Shown: positions 35,301 through 47,949, counted from the stretch's first letter. The stretch: 64,000 nucleotides of DNA from Albula goreensis (GCA_022829145.1 CM040749.1:19801987-19865986); one strand, 5' to 3'. Notes: generated by a model not told the origin, from the letters alone. Translations and numbers: made by a program.

Positions 35301-36829
35301 TATAAATAAACACTTTTAAACAAATCATCATTTCAACAGATAATTCATTTATTAGACCCCAGAAGAGTAGAGTTTGAGTGGTGTCACACTGTTTTCATCT
35401 AGCAGTGAGTAAAAGCATAGCCAGCACAAAGCCACTCACAGTATCAAATTGTTTAAGGGTTGAACTTCTGCATGTATTTTGTGGTAACAGAAACAATTCT
35501 CACTCAGATTAAATTTCCATATGAAAATCACTTCAATATACAAAATTAGTTTTGATTCATATGTTTTTATCTTTTTGAGTTTTTTAGATGTTTTTTTTAC
35601 GCCGAATGTAATTAAGAAAGGCAACCTGTTGCCTGTGCTTTAGAATGCTTCCTCCATAGCCTGAAAAGAAGGGATATTTAAAATGATGAAATCTAAAGAA
35701 CTTGGACCAAGTTTTCAGAGATTGGCTTGGCAAGTTCTGAAGGTTCTGCATGTAGCCACAGATCATACTCCCTTCATAGGAATACAGCCTGTGAACTATG
35801 CTGAACTGCATGAAGCCAGGAGTTTTATGGTCAATATATTACGGTCAGTCACCCCAAACCAAAGATGGTTGGCAAAGTTGCGTCATGTAGTTAACAACAT
35901 AGTGAACTACACATGTATGACCATGAACTTTTGACAAGGTTGCAAATATAACTGGCTATGCTTTGCACAACACTTCATGGTTAAGCTAGGATGGCCTATT
36001 TTATTCTCACTCCTTTGCTTAAAGGAAAACTGGCCTACCTCCAAGGAATAAAACATCTGGCTTTTGTATCAAACAGAATTTGGCTCCATAGACAGAGTAG
36101 CAAAAGGTCCAAGTTTTGAAGATCCTTCAAATCGTAACAAGTTTTTTTTTTTTTTTTTAAGATGGCAGTCACCTTGAAAAGGACAAAAGTTATTGGCATA
36201 TGGAGAATGTATGTCTGATCTTTTTCTTTGATTGTGTGGGTATTCCTTGTATGCTGTATTTAAAATTTCAAAATTATTTATTATATTCAAACATAATGAT
36301 CATGATGAATATGGTTATCATTGTATAAATACATAAAGTTAATAATGATCTCAAGTGGGATGTATGGCTAATTCAATGTTGATGTGCTTTTTTTGTTTAT
36401 TTAAAAACTACAAATACAGCTGAAGGTAATTGGGTGGAAACTCCTAACTTTTTACACCAGTAATTCGCATCGCTAGATCAGCAGTATGTGCCCAAAAGTG
36501 TTGTTACTGCCCTGTTCAGACACACGTTAGATATTAACAGCCAAACAAGTACTAAACGTGCAGCTTACTTAATGGATTTTAGTTTATGGAGTGCTTTAGC
36601 AATGAATTACTGCCCTGATGAGTTTATCTGGTGAAAGCAGTGGTCAGACTGTCTAATACAGTTTGAACCTGAGAGCACAATGAGAGAGGATAACCTACAT
36701 TGCTCCATTGACCTGGTTCTATGCATTTTGTAATACTTAGAGGAGCAATCTTTAAGAATAACAAAAATATTGCATATACTTTGTGTCTATTGATGTAATG
36801 CCCTTTTCCTTGTGAAATCAGGTGTAGTT
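32363..36829. other. Non-coding, no feature recognised
   Basis: AT-rich. Open frames up to about 105 codons (32640-32957 plus) without domains. T17 tract at 36142-36158. A stretch around 34380-34520 (CAGTAATGAAAGCAAAACG and similar) has MITE-like texture, but no terminal repeats were found. Confidence 0.4.
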
Positions 36830-37150
36830 TTGCAAGATTAGAGCTCTTTGCGGTCTGATGGTTCGGAATGGTGCCACAACGCAATTACTATTTATTACAG
36901 CTTCCTTCTCCCCTGCTGTTATCTCCACATGTTTGGAGGGGCTTATTAATGTTCTCCCACGCACCTGTGAAACACATGTGCGCTTCATTGTCACAACCCC
37001 CAACCCCCCGCACCCCAGTCTCAGCTGTGTCTGTCCATTGTGAGGACACCATAGCAGCTGAGCTCTGAAGGTCAGAGGTCAAACAGAACTGCGTGTCTCC
37101 TTGACCTCTGCAAGAGTGCCCTCCCTTCAGGGAGATCACTGTAGTTCACT
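36830..37150. promoter_or_regulatory. Candidate conserved non-coding element
   Basis: GC-richer block with CACAACGCAATTACTATTTA, CTGCTGTTATCTCCACATG (GATA-type TTATCT) and GGGGCTTATTAATGTTCTCC (homeodomain-type TTATTAATG). Overlapping short frames on both strands do not resemble a protein. Confidence 0.28.
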
Positions 37151-37922
37151 GAGGGCAACCATTCCGTGCCCCTCCTCTCTCTCTCACCCCTGAGAATATG
37201 GACATTGATTCACAAAAAGCCAAGAAAAGTTTCCCCAGACAATCTAGATTTTAGATAAATGCCTCCACAGCTCTTGGCTGACCTCAGAGGTCACCTGCTT
37301 ACTTGTGATCATTGTTTGCATGCCTGTTATCTGGTAGACAAATGATTTGTCTTACTTGATTGTGCTAAAATTGACAGTTCTGTTTGATATTCTAGATATT
37401 CATTTGGTGATACTCCATTTTGTATCTCTTATCTGAAAGATACTTAATTTGCCATTTTGGTAATTTTCTGCCCAGGATACATCCATACACATCTATTACA
37501 GGAAGAGAGCAAAGCTAATTTAAAGGACTATAAGTTTTTCTGCAAATTATCAAAACAAAATTTGACATTTGAACAACTTACTGTGCTGTCTCAGCATTTA
37601 TAATAAGTCAGAAAAGTATGTAATTTTAGATAATTCTGTAACATCCTGTAGAAAACTGTCTCATGTCCTTATCTTGTGCAGAAACAGCCTTTTTAGATTG
37701 GGAAAATAACCTTGAAGTTCCTACTTATGCTGCGTGCACAAGTAAAATAGAACAGCATACCTTTAAAAAATATAGATTAGGTCAGTCTTTCCCCAATACC
37801 ATCAGATGAATGTTGTATCATTACATTTATTATAACAGCTTGAGTCATGACATGAAGTGCTTTTTCTGAGTAATTCATCTCATTGCAGCAAGAAGATATC
37901 TATCCAGGAGAACCCAAAACCT
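37151..37922. other. Non-coding, no feature recognised
   Basis: AT-rich interval between the candidate regulatory block and the inverted-repeat element, with nothing supportable. Confidence 0.45.
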
Positions 37923-38529
37923 AAGTCCTTTTTCACACATGCACTGCAACCCTGAACTTATCCGGACATTACCCAGAGGATCTGTATGTGAGAACGCAAA
38001 TGTCTGAATCAGTTGCACCGGGCATCAAACAGACTTTATCCTGCCAACTCCCTAGTACAAAGTACTAAAGCAGGTATTTGTCAGGAGAATCCACAGGGAA
38101 TAAGTGGGTGTGTTGATGACGTTTCTATCATGAGACTGGCGCAAAACCAGAAGAATTAAAAACCATCAAAGGGTAGGTGCTTTGTACTCTTTTCTGCTTG
38201 CCTGCATATTGCTTTCCACTTTTTCGTTCTTATTGCGGATACGTCCAAACACATGTAGTATTGATATCAACATCATTACAGATGAGTCGGTAGCCTCGTC
38301 CACCATCTTCAATGTGCTGTAAACAAAACACTGCGATATCCACAGCATATTTTTTGCATCATGTCTTGCCTTCTACATGCTCTACCCAGTATCACATACT
38401 GGAAATACTCTGTTTGGCTTAGGTGAGAGGTGGCCCCTCACCTAAACAAAACAGAGTATTTCCAGTAGGTGAGAACACATCTGACATGGACAATTTCCTG
38501 TTGTGTGCTACATGTGTGAAAGGGCACTT
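37923..38529. mobile_element. Inverted-repeat DNA element (MITE), 607 bp, with foldback
   Basis: The 19-bp ends AAGTCCTTTTTCACACATG (37923-37941) and, reading inward from 38529, AAGTGCCCTTTCACACATG match at 16 of 19 positions. Inside, the left half is CpG- and GC-richer than the surroundings (for example CTTATCCGGACATTACCCAG) and there is no transposase frame. A strong foldback lies near the right end. No target-site duplication could be recognised, so the superfamily (hAT or other) is left open and the outer limits may be off by a few bases. Confidence 0.6.
38392..38472. other. Pre-miRNA-like hairpin inside the MITE
   Basis: An 81-nt foldback. From outside in: TCAC/GTGA (4 bp), one A-G mismatch, then TACTGGAAATACTCTGTTT (38397-38415) pairing perfectly with 38449-38467 (19 bp). 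Next come GGC/ACA with a single pair, then TTAGGTGAG (38419-38427) pairing perfectly with 38437-38445, and a 9-nt loop AGGTGGCCC. Stem length, small internal loop and short terminal loop fall within the range of miRNA precursors. MITE-derived hairpins are known sources of miRNAs and siRNAs. Transcription and processing are unknown, and either strand could be used. Confidence 0.45.
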
Positions 38530-39789
38530 CCAGATTTTCAAAAACTTTTTCAAAAACAATTGATGGAGGACTGTAAAATGTGAATCAATACTGAATGCAA
38601 TTGTTTGGTTATAGCCTATATATCATAAAGTCTGTGTTAACCAGTGAATGTTTGAAGGGTGTGACTGGGAATCCATGATCCAGCACAAATCCAGGATAGT
38701 CTGGTGTGATGTGAGTCAATATGTGTTATTTTGCTTTCCAAATGGGGCTGTGATTACCAGTAGTTGAAAATCTTCTTTGTCCACAGCTTGTTTGTTCCTG
38801 AGTTTTCAGGAAGATATCATCGGTAGGCCCTCTTCTCTAAACTACAACTAGAGTAGTTCTTTAGAAACTCTGGCACCCCAAAATGTGTAATTCACTGTAC
38901 ATTAAGTAAGTGAAATCGATGTGATAACATGGGCAAATGTGTGACAAACAGTAAAAGCCATGACCATCTCAGTGTGCAGTGTGGAAAAGGCTACAGCAGC
39001 TGGAATGCATTTTCCCAGTCAAACTGCAGCAGATCACATTTCAGGTGTTGCTGCCTTCCTCATGAGGCAAGTGCTTTTAGAAATCACCAGTTTCAATCTG
39101 TCATGTGACTGTTTCAGTCAGAGAGAAGTGTGTGAGCACCATGGACCCGAGAAACCTATAAGCAATGCCTCAGAGAATCATTCCATCAACAAATCAATCA
39201 CGGTGTGAAACCCTACCAAATAAACCCCCCACCACAACCACAACTGAACATCTCTGAGAAGACGCCAGCCAGAGATTCTACTGTTAACTGTGTGTTCATC
39301 CATTTACCAGTATTCTGTTTTTGGACTTATAGCACTGTGATACATAAGTCATTATGAAGTTGTGTGGTGACTGATAGCTTCTTAAATTGCAATATACTTT
39401 GCTAATATCCCCACTGAAGAATTAAACTCTTTAAGAAAGTGCCTGGCAGTTTGATACTAGGATGGGACAGTGGTTCAGGAGCACTTAGTGTGTTGCTTAG
39501 TTGGATTGCTGCAGCTGTACAGATCTACTATTTGCAGGTTACCCCTGATAGAAGTGTGAAGCACAGAAACAGATAACCACTTGTGATTAATTTATTTTAT
39601 TGAGCACTTGGAATCAAGCTTGCCCTGTTGATTGTGGACATCACCACACCATGTGTTTTGTTGCATAATAAAGCAACAAAGTGCACAATTGTCTGTCCAC
39701 TAAACGTTAAGCCAGTAAGAACCGGGACTGTTTACCATAAATATCTACCACTGTCCAAGTACATGTCTTATTTATTGAATTCAGACAGC
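38530..39789. other. Non-coding, no feature recognised
   Basis: No repeat termini or coding exon recognised. An 82-codon plus frame (38960-39208) overlaps a mildly GC-richer patch. Confidence 0.4.
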
Positions 39790-40300
39790 CTGTAAGCATG
39801 TGTTTTCAGAGCTCTCCCTCCCCCTTTCCCCTCTCCCACCACAAATCTCTCAGCTCAGAATAGAAGTCAGCTGAAAGAAACACTGTGACACCGCTAATCG
39901 AATTTACTCTCCGTTTGCATTCAATGCTAATCAAGTTATTTTTCAAAATGGTTTCAAGAAAGAAGCACAATGCTGCTGAAGGAGCTCCAAGCCTGAGAGA
40001 GGGTGATGATACTGCTGCCTTCTCCTCTGCAGTTTGGCTGCATTAAGCACAGGCCACGCTGCAGCAGTTAAATAATGAAAGTTAGAAGCAGCAGCTGCGC
40101 CCACTGAAACAAAAGCCTCCCTCTTTCAGGGTCCTTGGATGCGTACAGCAGTGGCAGTGTCTCTGTTCATGTGCCTCTCGTGCCCTGACACCTCACGCTC
40201 TCAATCACACCATGTGACCAACACAACTACAATGCCACTGCACTGCCATTGATCCTCTCCCACCACATCTCTAATAGGAAATGAGTCATTCTGAGCATGT
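39790..40300. promoter_or_regulatory. Candidate enhancer (conserved non-coding element)
   Basis: The core at 39890-39960 has two GCTAATC motifs (39893 and 39926) on either side of an octamer-like TTTGCAT (39914-39920), then AAGTTATTTTTCAAAATGG. GCTAATCR is a K50/OTX-type homeodomain site and TTTGCAT a POU half-octamer. The flanks contain TGCATTAAGCACAGGCC and GCAGCAGTTAAATAATGAAA. The block lacks any open frame and is more complex and GC-richer than its neighbourhood. This grammar is typical of vertebrate neural or head enhancers. Conservation has not been tested. Confidence 0.38.
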
Positions 40301-40539
40301 CGCTGAGACAAGGTGCTTTCCCACTCAGTAAACTTGCCCACTGTTCAAAGTCATCGCCTCTAGGTTAAATGTTCTAAATGTTATAATCCAAAACGGTGTT
40401 ACAGATCTTCATTACTCAAAGGAGAGAGATAGCTGTGATGAGGTATAAATGACTGATATGACATACCAGATTATTTGTTGGCTGATGTAGTCAGGGTATG
40501 TCATGCTGGTATAAATGGTCAATCAGCAGAGGAAAATTT

Positions 40540-40870
40540 AATGCACTCTTTCTTAGGCCTGCGGGCCAAACTGCTGTGACCCATTAGCAAGGGGTTAACA
40601 ACATCACCCTGTCTGACGCCAATGTAAACCATGACTGGAAATCCCCACACACCACTGCACTTCAGCTGGTGAGCTTGCCCCCAGGCAAGGAGATGTGTGC
40701 CATGAACAGCCGGCCTGCCTGAGCTTCAACACATAGCCCCTCCAGGGCTGCCAGGAGCCACTATTTATGAGCTTTAGCTGCTTAGCAGATAAAATTCGCT
40801 TCAGAGCAGCAAAATACCTGTGATGGCAGTAATTAAAGTGGACATGTTACCTGGTCATCAGTGAGAGGTC
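40540..40870. promoter_or_regulatory. Candidate conserved non-coding element
   Basis: Contains GACCCATTAGCAAGGGGTTA, TGACGCCAATGTAAACCATG, GCCACTATTTATGAGCTTTA and GATGGCAGTAATTAAAGTGG. Several are homeodomain (TAATTA), forkhead (GTAAAC) or MEF2-like (CTATTTATGAG) cores in a GC-richer, low-repeat setting. No protein-coding frame. It lies 240 bp from the preceding candidate, so the two may form one regulatory cluster. Confidence 0.33.
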
Positions 40871-42059
40871 TTAATGCTCACTGGATTGGATTATCAGAAT
40901 GTATGGAAACACTCTCTGGATGAATACTTATCACTAGAAAGTGTTTTTACAACTTCCTTTGTCCTTTTAGGGGACATTATTTTCTTATTAAAAGCAAACT
41001 ATCATCATAAGGGTGTGACAGTGACATGGTTCTGGGATGTTTTCCTTTCAGCAGTAATTCAAAGAAACATGTCATTTAATTTCAGGGGAAGAGGAAGTAG
41101 GACAGTGTTTCACATAGGCAGCATCTTGTTTACTTCGGAGTGGTTGTAGTCTCACAGAAAGATGAGTGCAGAGCTGTTAAACTCTTGACTGGCCACACAG
41201 ACCTCGATGCATATCAGTTCCCTTTCTGTGAGTGTGATGTGCTGTCTGTCTCAGAAGGAAGTAGTGATCTTTTTTCACACTGATCACCCTTGTGATCCTG
41301 GCCCTTATTTTCTCATTTACAGTAAACAAGCTTATTTAGCCCTGCACCCTATTATGTGCATCGGAAACAGGTCCTTGAGTCACCATCTGAAATAATCATG
41401 CTATTGGGGTAATTACACCTAGTAAAAGGAAAGATTGTTTATGCAAGCGCCCAGAGGAAATCAATTAATGTGACCCTTGTAAAATGCAATGAATATGTAG
41501 CTGTGCAATTGCTTTGGCTTCAAGTTCTCCCTTGTACCTCTTTTACACACAATTTGAACTGATGAGTAGACTGATATAATAATGTGTCAGACCTGCAGGT
41601 ATGTGTAATCCATAAGACTATATGACAACATGTTGTTACATTCATAGCCCTGCATAAATAGGGCCCTTCTCTGGCTCTTTCTCCTGGTGTCAGCAATTAA
41701 TGTCTCTCATTTATCCATCTCAAATTACACTGAACAGCATTGAGCCCAGTGGCTGGATTATCTCCATATATGTGTTGTCACTTGCTATTATCGAAAGTGA
41801 CTATAAACAATGTTGATGTGGCAAACTATTTTAATAGTACCTCTTTGTTGCCTTAGTTTCATGATGCACATTTCATGAGAGATAGATTTTTAAATGTAGG
41901 TCACTTAATATGTATACAGAGAGCTGAGAGAAATGTAATGGCAGAGAGTAAACACATCTGCAACATTATCTCAACATTTAACATAATTTTCAATAAAAAA
42001 AAATATCAGGGCATACTGTAGCTCTGCCATTGTTCTAAATGTGTAGTCGTTCTATCTGA
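40871..42059. other. Non-coding, no feature recognised
   Basis: AT-rich. A 91-codon plus frame at 40874-41149 lacks a recognisable domain. Confidence 0.4.
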
Positions 42060-43000
42060 AATCCGAAATCCTCAGTTGGTCTTAACCACACACTCGGCAC
42101 ACTGTCACTGCTGGGTAATGTGACAGGGAGTCACAGCTCTTCCATAACCTCTGCGGTTGAAGCCCGTAAACAGTGCAGCTCCAGGGGGCCCAGCCGAGCG
42201 TATCGAGATACTGGATGGCTCAGAAACAATTACAAAGAGCCAGAAAAGGAGCAAAGGCACATATACACAAATATGAGTAATGACAACCAGCTGCCTGGAC
42301 CGCTCTCTAAAATAAGCACACAAGGGGGGCAGGTGTGTGGGGGGATATTCAGATATTGAGGGGGAGGTTGACAAGACAATTCTACAGCTTCGGCCCTCCT
42401 GTGTGAGAAAGCGTAGCTGGCTGGTAACCATGAAGACAAACTGGCTTCAACAGGCTGAGACTGTCTGGCCAGAGGTCTCATTGAGAGATGGTTTGTTCTA
42501 TGAATTGTCAGAATCATTTACCGACTTTTCTGCATACTACGACAGGAAATAAAAATAGCACTGTTAATCATGTGGGCACATCTCTTGTGTTCAGAGCAAG
42601 ATTTGATCCTAACAGCAGCACTGCAGCCCTGGATGTGGTCTCTGCTTGGCAAGCTTGTCCCTGTGCTGTGATGACAGAGCTTGCGACCAGTCCTGAAGAA
42701 TAGGGAGGGAGAGAAGTGTGGAGCCAAGCTCTCGTTCCTCTGCACTTGCAAGGGAATGGGAACGAGAGGTGGCAGATTTGGGTGAGTTGGGAAAAGACAG
42801 TGAGAAAGATAATGTTGTCAACACTATCTGTCATGTAGTCATGTGAACAGTGGTGCATGGATTAGTTCTGTGAAAAAAAAGGCCCACGAAAGAGAAGTGG
42901 CAGGAGGGGAGTAGTGGTTTGGGGCAGCTGGCGGTTTAGAGGGAAGGGGGGATGGGGTTGAAGCAAGTGAAGGAGCACATATGCAGTTACACTTCCCACT
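42060..43000. promoter_or_regulatory. Weak candidate regulatory region, GC-richer
   Basis: A GC-richer kilobase, with the most constrained-looking part at 42110-42250 (AATGTGACAGGGAGTCACAG, CTGCGGTTGAAGCCCGTAAA, CGAGCGTATCGAGATACTGG). The latter contains the imperfect dyad GTATCGAGATAC. Open frames occur on both strands throughout (up to 108 codons at 42105-42431 minus) and do not resemble proteins. Confidence 0.22.
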
Positions 43001-44179
43001 CATATCAAAAACACACTTTCTAAACCAATACCTGTGCTATAATTGAAGGTAGACTCTCAGAGCCAGCTGTGACTCTCTCACCAGCTCCAGGTCTCAGAGG
43101 GGATTCCCTTTTCAACTTCATTCCGCAGAGCTGGTAACTTGATAGCCAAACTGTGGAGAAGTAAATCCCCCCATCCCCAAAAAAAGAAAAAGACCTACAA
43201 AAACAATAACTCAGAGTGCATTGAGAATTCTGAGATGACCAGTGCCAAGAATAACAACTCACTCATCGTGAGGAAAGGTAGCAGGAGAAACTAAGGGAAA
43301 AAGAGAATGAGGATGGTATAAAGTGTTTACCCACTGTGCTAGGGTGCCTCAACCCAGGCTTGCATTTGTGAAGTGCGTATGAGAGTGTGGGGGTGGTGTG
43401 ATGTGGGTACGAGCTGTGCTCACTGCAACCACAGCCCTGACCTCATGACCCTTTGCCCCACCCCCGACCCTCCAACCCGCAGCCTTCCCATGGCGCAGAT
43501 GCTGTCCTGCACATCGCTACTTTTGTTGGATTGGTAAACCAAATGTTTGGTATCTGTACACACTTGCAAATGTGCATAAATATATTTCTAATAACAGTCT
43601 GAATATGCAATGCAGAAAAAACAGATTGCAATATTGTATCATCTTCTTATCAGTTCTTATCAGACCCAGAGACCATGGGTGTAAAAAAGTAAGTAGAATG
43701 ATGCATACATATCTGCACAGTCTGTTGCAAGTTCTTGTTCTCAGTTGTCTCACAATCTGTGTAACACAGACTCTCATACAAAACAAAGTCCAGGATATCC
43801 TGTTTTTCTAGGAGTCTACTCCACTAAAAATAGTGTCCGCAGATTGTTATTGCAGCCCCACTAAGGGGATTAGGGGCAAGGAGGAATCCCTGGCTGTTTT
43901 CTTCGGCTTCCTTCCAAACTGAGAGCTGAAGTGGTGACAGATACTCAGTTGGCATTTCTGCTCTCCTGGTAGGCTGGCATAATCCAGCAGAGCAAATCTC
44001 CATCAACATGTCTTCAGTTTCTCCGTCTTTGCTGTATATGTGGATATCATGAACAGACTGTACAGCTGGTAGAATTGTTATGCACATACTAATCCTGCCA
44101 CAATCCTGCAGCCAGTCTGCACAGGCTTATTTCGACTCATATTGCAATCAAGATGTTATGCATCCATGGCATGTGAGAG
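43001..44179. other. Non-coding, no feature recognised
   Basis: Mixed composition with short purine-rich runs. No exon, repeat terminus or RNA gene recognised. Confidence 0.4.
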
Positions 44180-44188
44180 GTGTGTGTG

Positions 44189-44268
<80 letters not shown>
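44180..44268. repeat. (CA)n microsatellite with inverted TG head
   Basis: GGTGTGTGTGTA runs directly into TACACACAC and then about 38 CA units to 44268. The short TG block and the CA block are reverse complements that meet at GTATAC, so this is both a Z-DNA-prone tract and a potential cruciform. Confidence 0.97.
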
Positions 44269-44274
<6 letters not shown>

Positions 44275-47200
44275 TCTTTGAATGAAGTGACAAGTGAGTG
44301 TTATTAGATTTAGGAATAGGCCACAATGTCAGCCAGTTGGGTGAATACCAGTGCCACAAGTTCAAACTGCTAGATGCAGGTCAAAGGGGCAAAAGTTGAA
44401 CAGGGCAGATCTGTGGTTTGGTTACGAGAAAAACTCCTTTTACCAGTGACTGCAGTTCTGTCCCCCATTTCCACAGTCACACTGTGAAAGATGGTTAAAC
44501 ACATAATATTTGAATATCCAGGTTGTGTGAAATATTACACAATATTGTGCAATGTTTTAGTTCTGTGTGGCCTCCAATTGATAGCTACCGTACATTTTTG
44601 CTGAACAGAAAACTTGCATAGCAGTGTAATGTCTTTCTTTTCAGGTCAGCACAAAGATCAGGAAAAACACAGACACTTGAAAAACCTTTTTGGCAGAATG
44701 GCAAATATAATTGTTGTACCATTCAGAATACATTTGAGAGTCATGGTATATGAAGCATCATGAGAGGAGAGCAGTCCATGCTGAGGCCATGAGCAGAGCT
44801 TATCATTTCTAGATGAAATGTATTTGTTCAATTGGTTATTTCTGTTTCATGTTTTAACCTCTGTGGGCAAGTTGTCTTATAATTTTGCCTTTACCCAGCT
44901 TGGGAAGCACTGAATTGCTGACTTTCAAGGCATTCTCAATTTTTAAAGAGGGTTTCTGCTTGTAAAACTAACAAACAGAGAAGGTTTAACATTAGCAGAC
45001 AGCAGAGGATTGGAGTTTGATAACAGTAGACAGGGATTTACTATTCTTTTTTGATCTCCATTGTGGTATGTTTATAGTACTCTCAAGCTTTAACTTACTA
45101 GAATTATGCTTACAAGTCAAAAGAGTCCCCACAGAAATATCCTTTCATTACAGTTTATGCCACCAATGTCATCCTGGCCAATATAAGCTTGTGGGCCTGG
45201 ATACTATTTAGGTGCTGTAGATAGATCAGGACACACCTGGGTTAAAAAATAAATGTCTGTTCTCATGTTTGATACAGTTCATCTTCAACTTGGACTGTTG
45301 TCTTGGGCAGGTTCCAGGTAGTTTCAGTTGTATTTACTATGGAATGCGGGGGATTTCCTGTATCTCTCTGACTGTGTGGATCTCTGAATAGTGGCTGAAG
45401 AGGCCAACAGGCCATGTCAACAGGACGGATAAATGCCATGTCAGAGTGTGAAAGAGGCGTCCATGTGTGTTGAGTGAACATGTCACCAGGGGCCTGGAAG
45501 AACAATACGTCCACACAGCTGGCAGCTGCGTCACTTGGTCTTTGAAGCTCACTGGGGTCTGTTCTGACTGAGGTGAAAAAGACAAGGGGAAACTGAGGGA
45601 GTAAGGAGGGCTTTGAAAGTGAACCAGTAGTACTGATTTGTGATTCTAGCACCTTGCAGGAAGAACAACCTCCAGGTTGCTCTCTTGATCTCTGACTGAA
45701 CACAGGACTGTACACCAGCAAGCTCCACAACCAGTGAGAGATTAGTAGGAGGGATACTTACTCAAAAAAAATGTTCTGTTGTCCTCAATGAGTAGCCAGG
45801 GGTTTTTGTTTGAGATGATAAAAAAGGTCAGGAGAGAAGGAGCCAGCAATCCATATAAACCAATGCACCAAGCTGCTGAGCTGCATGTTTAAAAGGAAAG
45901 AAACACCTTTGATCTCAGGACCAAAATGGAGCTTTCACCATGATATATTTACTTGGGACCAAAGCTTCAGTTCTGTAATTTTAAACTTCAAATCTAACCT
46001 TGCTGGGAAAGTAAAACAGAAAATAAACTTTCTTAGTTTTGAAGGTAGGATTGAAACCTAAAAGACATTGTTTACACCATGGAAAAGCAAACTAGAACTG
46101 TTCTAGTCTTGAGTAACTTATTACAAATTAATATTTTTTTCAAGGGCCCATCAGTAACTGTGTCTATTTATTTTGTGGGTGGAAGATGATCAGTTCCAGA
46201 TGTTAATCATACCCATGAAAGCTTAGGCAGGAGCCATCAGGCTGTTTAGATGACCTGTGTTTGCGTTCAGACACTGAAAAATAGGAGCAGAAATCTGACC
46301 GTTATGAACCACTGCTTTGGTCAGAAGGACACATGTCAAGGTGTAGTATTTACATTGATGTGTTCTGAAGTTGCAAGATTCTTAACAATGGCTACAGCAT
46401 GATATGTACCTATATAGGGGTTTTATGTCCTGTCACACATAAGCTAAAAGCTTTACCAATAACATCTAACATTTGTGTGTCTGTAAGATTTTTGGTATTA
46501 CAACTTCTTCCAATTCTGTAAAAGTGTCAGTTATTTTTACCAGACATGTTGTATATATCTGGTGTCAGATATTAAATTAGAAGTATTTCTTTAAAAGAGC
46601 TGATCTAGAATGATTGGCTGAATTTATTAATCTGATTTGGAGGTGAACTTGTTGCCGAGCCACAGACATCACATGATGAAAATTTTGGCGCCTGTTCTGC
46701 CTTCATGTCTCTTTGGCGGTAAGAACTGAGAGCTCCTTTACCGCAGACAACGCCAGTGACCCACTCACTGTATCACCCCACCCTGATTGTGTGCAACATC
46801 GTTATTTAACATGGCACATGACTCATCCTGCAATGTCGCTCATCTGCATCACAGTTGCTCACAGAAACACCAGAAGTCCTGGAATTTATCTGCAAAAGGT
46901 TTTACTTTTGTAGGAAGAGGATATGGTCTCGCTAGTTATCTTGCAGACTTTAACTTTGCATAAACATTAAGTATGATCAAATTTATAAAAGGAATAAAAC
47001 ATCACAGCTTGCACAATCTAATAGCTAAACATTAGTTTTGTGTCAGCCAGTGACCTAAATCTGAAAAAAAAAAAAAAAAACACAGGGGCAGCTTATATTA
47101 ATACATGCAGAAAACATGTAGTAACACCATTGAAGACATGAGACATTGGAGTCAATAGATCATAACAGCATTATTTTTATACCAGTAAATTTATATGAGG

Positions 47201-47949
47201 ACAAATTTTTGAGTATGTGTGTAGAGTGCATTTGTATTTATGGGTAACATTTTCTGTTAGCAAGTTTATGGTTGTTTTTGTATCTCTGAGGTATTTGCTT
47301 CAAGTCAATCTGACACTAGTTGAGATTCACCATGGGAGTGTTTTTGTTTTGCGCCTTATGATGAATGTATCCAACATACCTTATGTAAAACAATATCATC
47401 AAACTACACAGAAATCTGCAATGAGGCTATTGGGTTAAGGAAACCAGGACATGGAACTTCACAGCAAAAAAGAAAAAACAAAAATGAACCAGCTTTACAA
47501 CAAAAAGTACCAACAAAGAACTCCACTGGCCAGTTTTTTAAACCATCAGGCTGTGACGCTTATTATCTTGGGGCCATGTCTTCCACATCATTTAATAAAA
47601 TGTGACAGAATTACTCTTACATTCCAAAACAGATATTAACATGGACAAATGTACTCTGCACAGTTGTCAATTAATAACCAATTGCAACAGCTTGCTGAAA
47701 AAACATAGTAATAGCTACACCATTTGTGATATTATTATGTTTACTTTTCCATGAACATGTTCCTTCCCTTCACTGCAACAAATTACAATTACCCGCATAA
47801 ATAAACATGTCTTTGGCCCATCTCATGAGTTATCTGCTTGAATAATAATGGTTAGTCGAAGAGTGTGTGTTTATGAGCAGGGGGACAGCTTGTGCGTGCC
47901 TGTGTGTAAGTGTGTTTGTGTGCACGGTGGTGTGCGTGCACGTCAGGCA
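44269..47949. other. Non-coding, no feature recognised
   Basis: AT-rich, with A17 at 47064-47080. The 155-codon minus frame 45263-45730 was examined and not accepted as a gene. No transposon termini recognised. Confidence 0.4.

Noticed and set aside
45263-45730. 155-codon minus-strand open frame
   Set aside because: Low stop density in a mildly GC-richer stretch. No recognisable motif, and a second open frame overlaps it in another phase.
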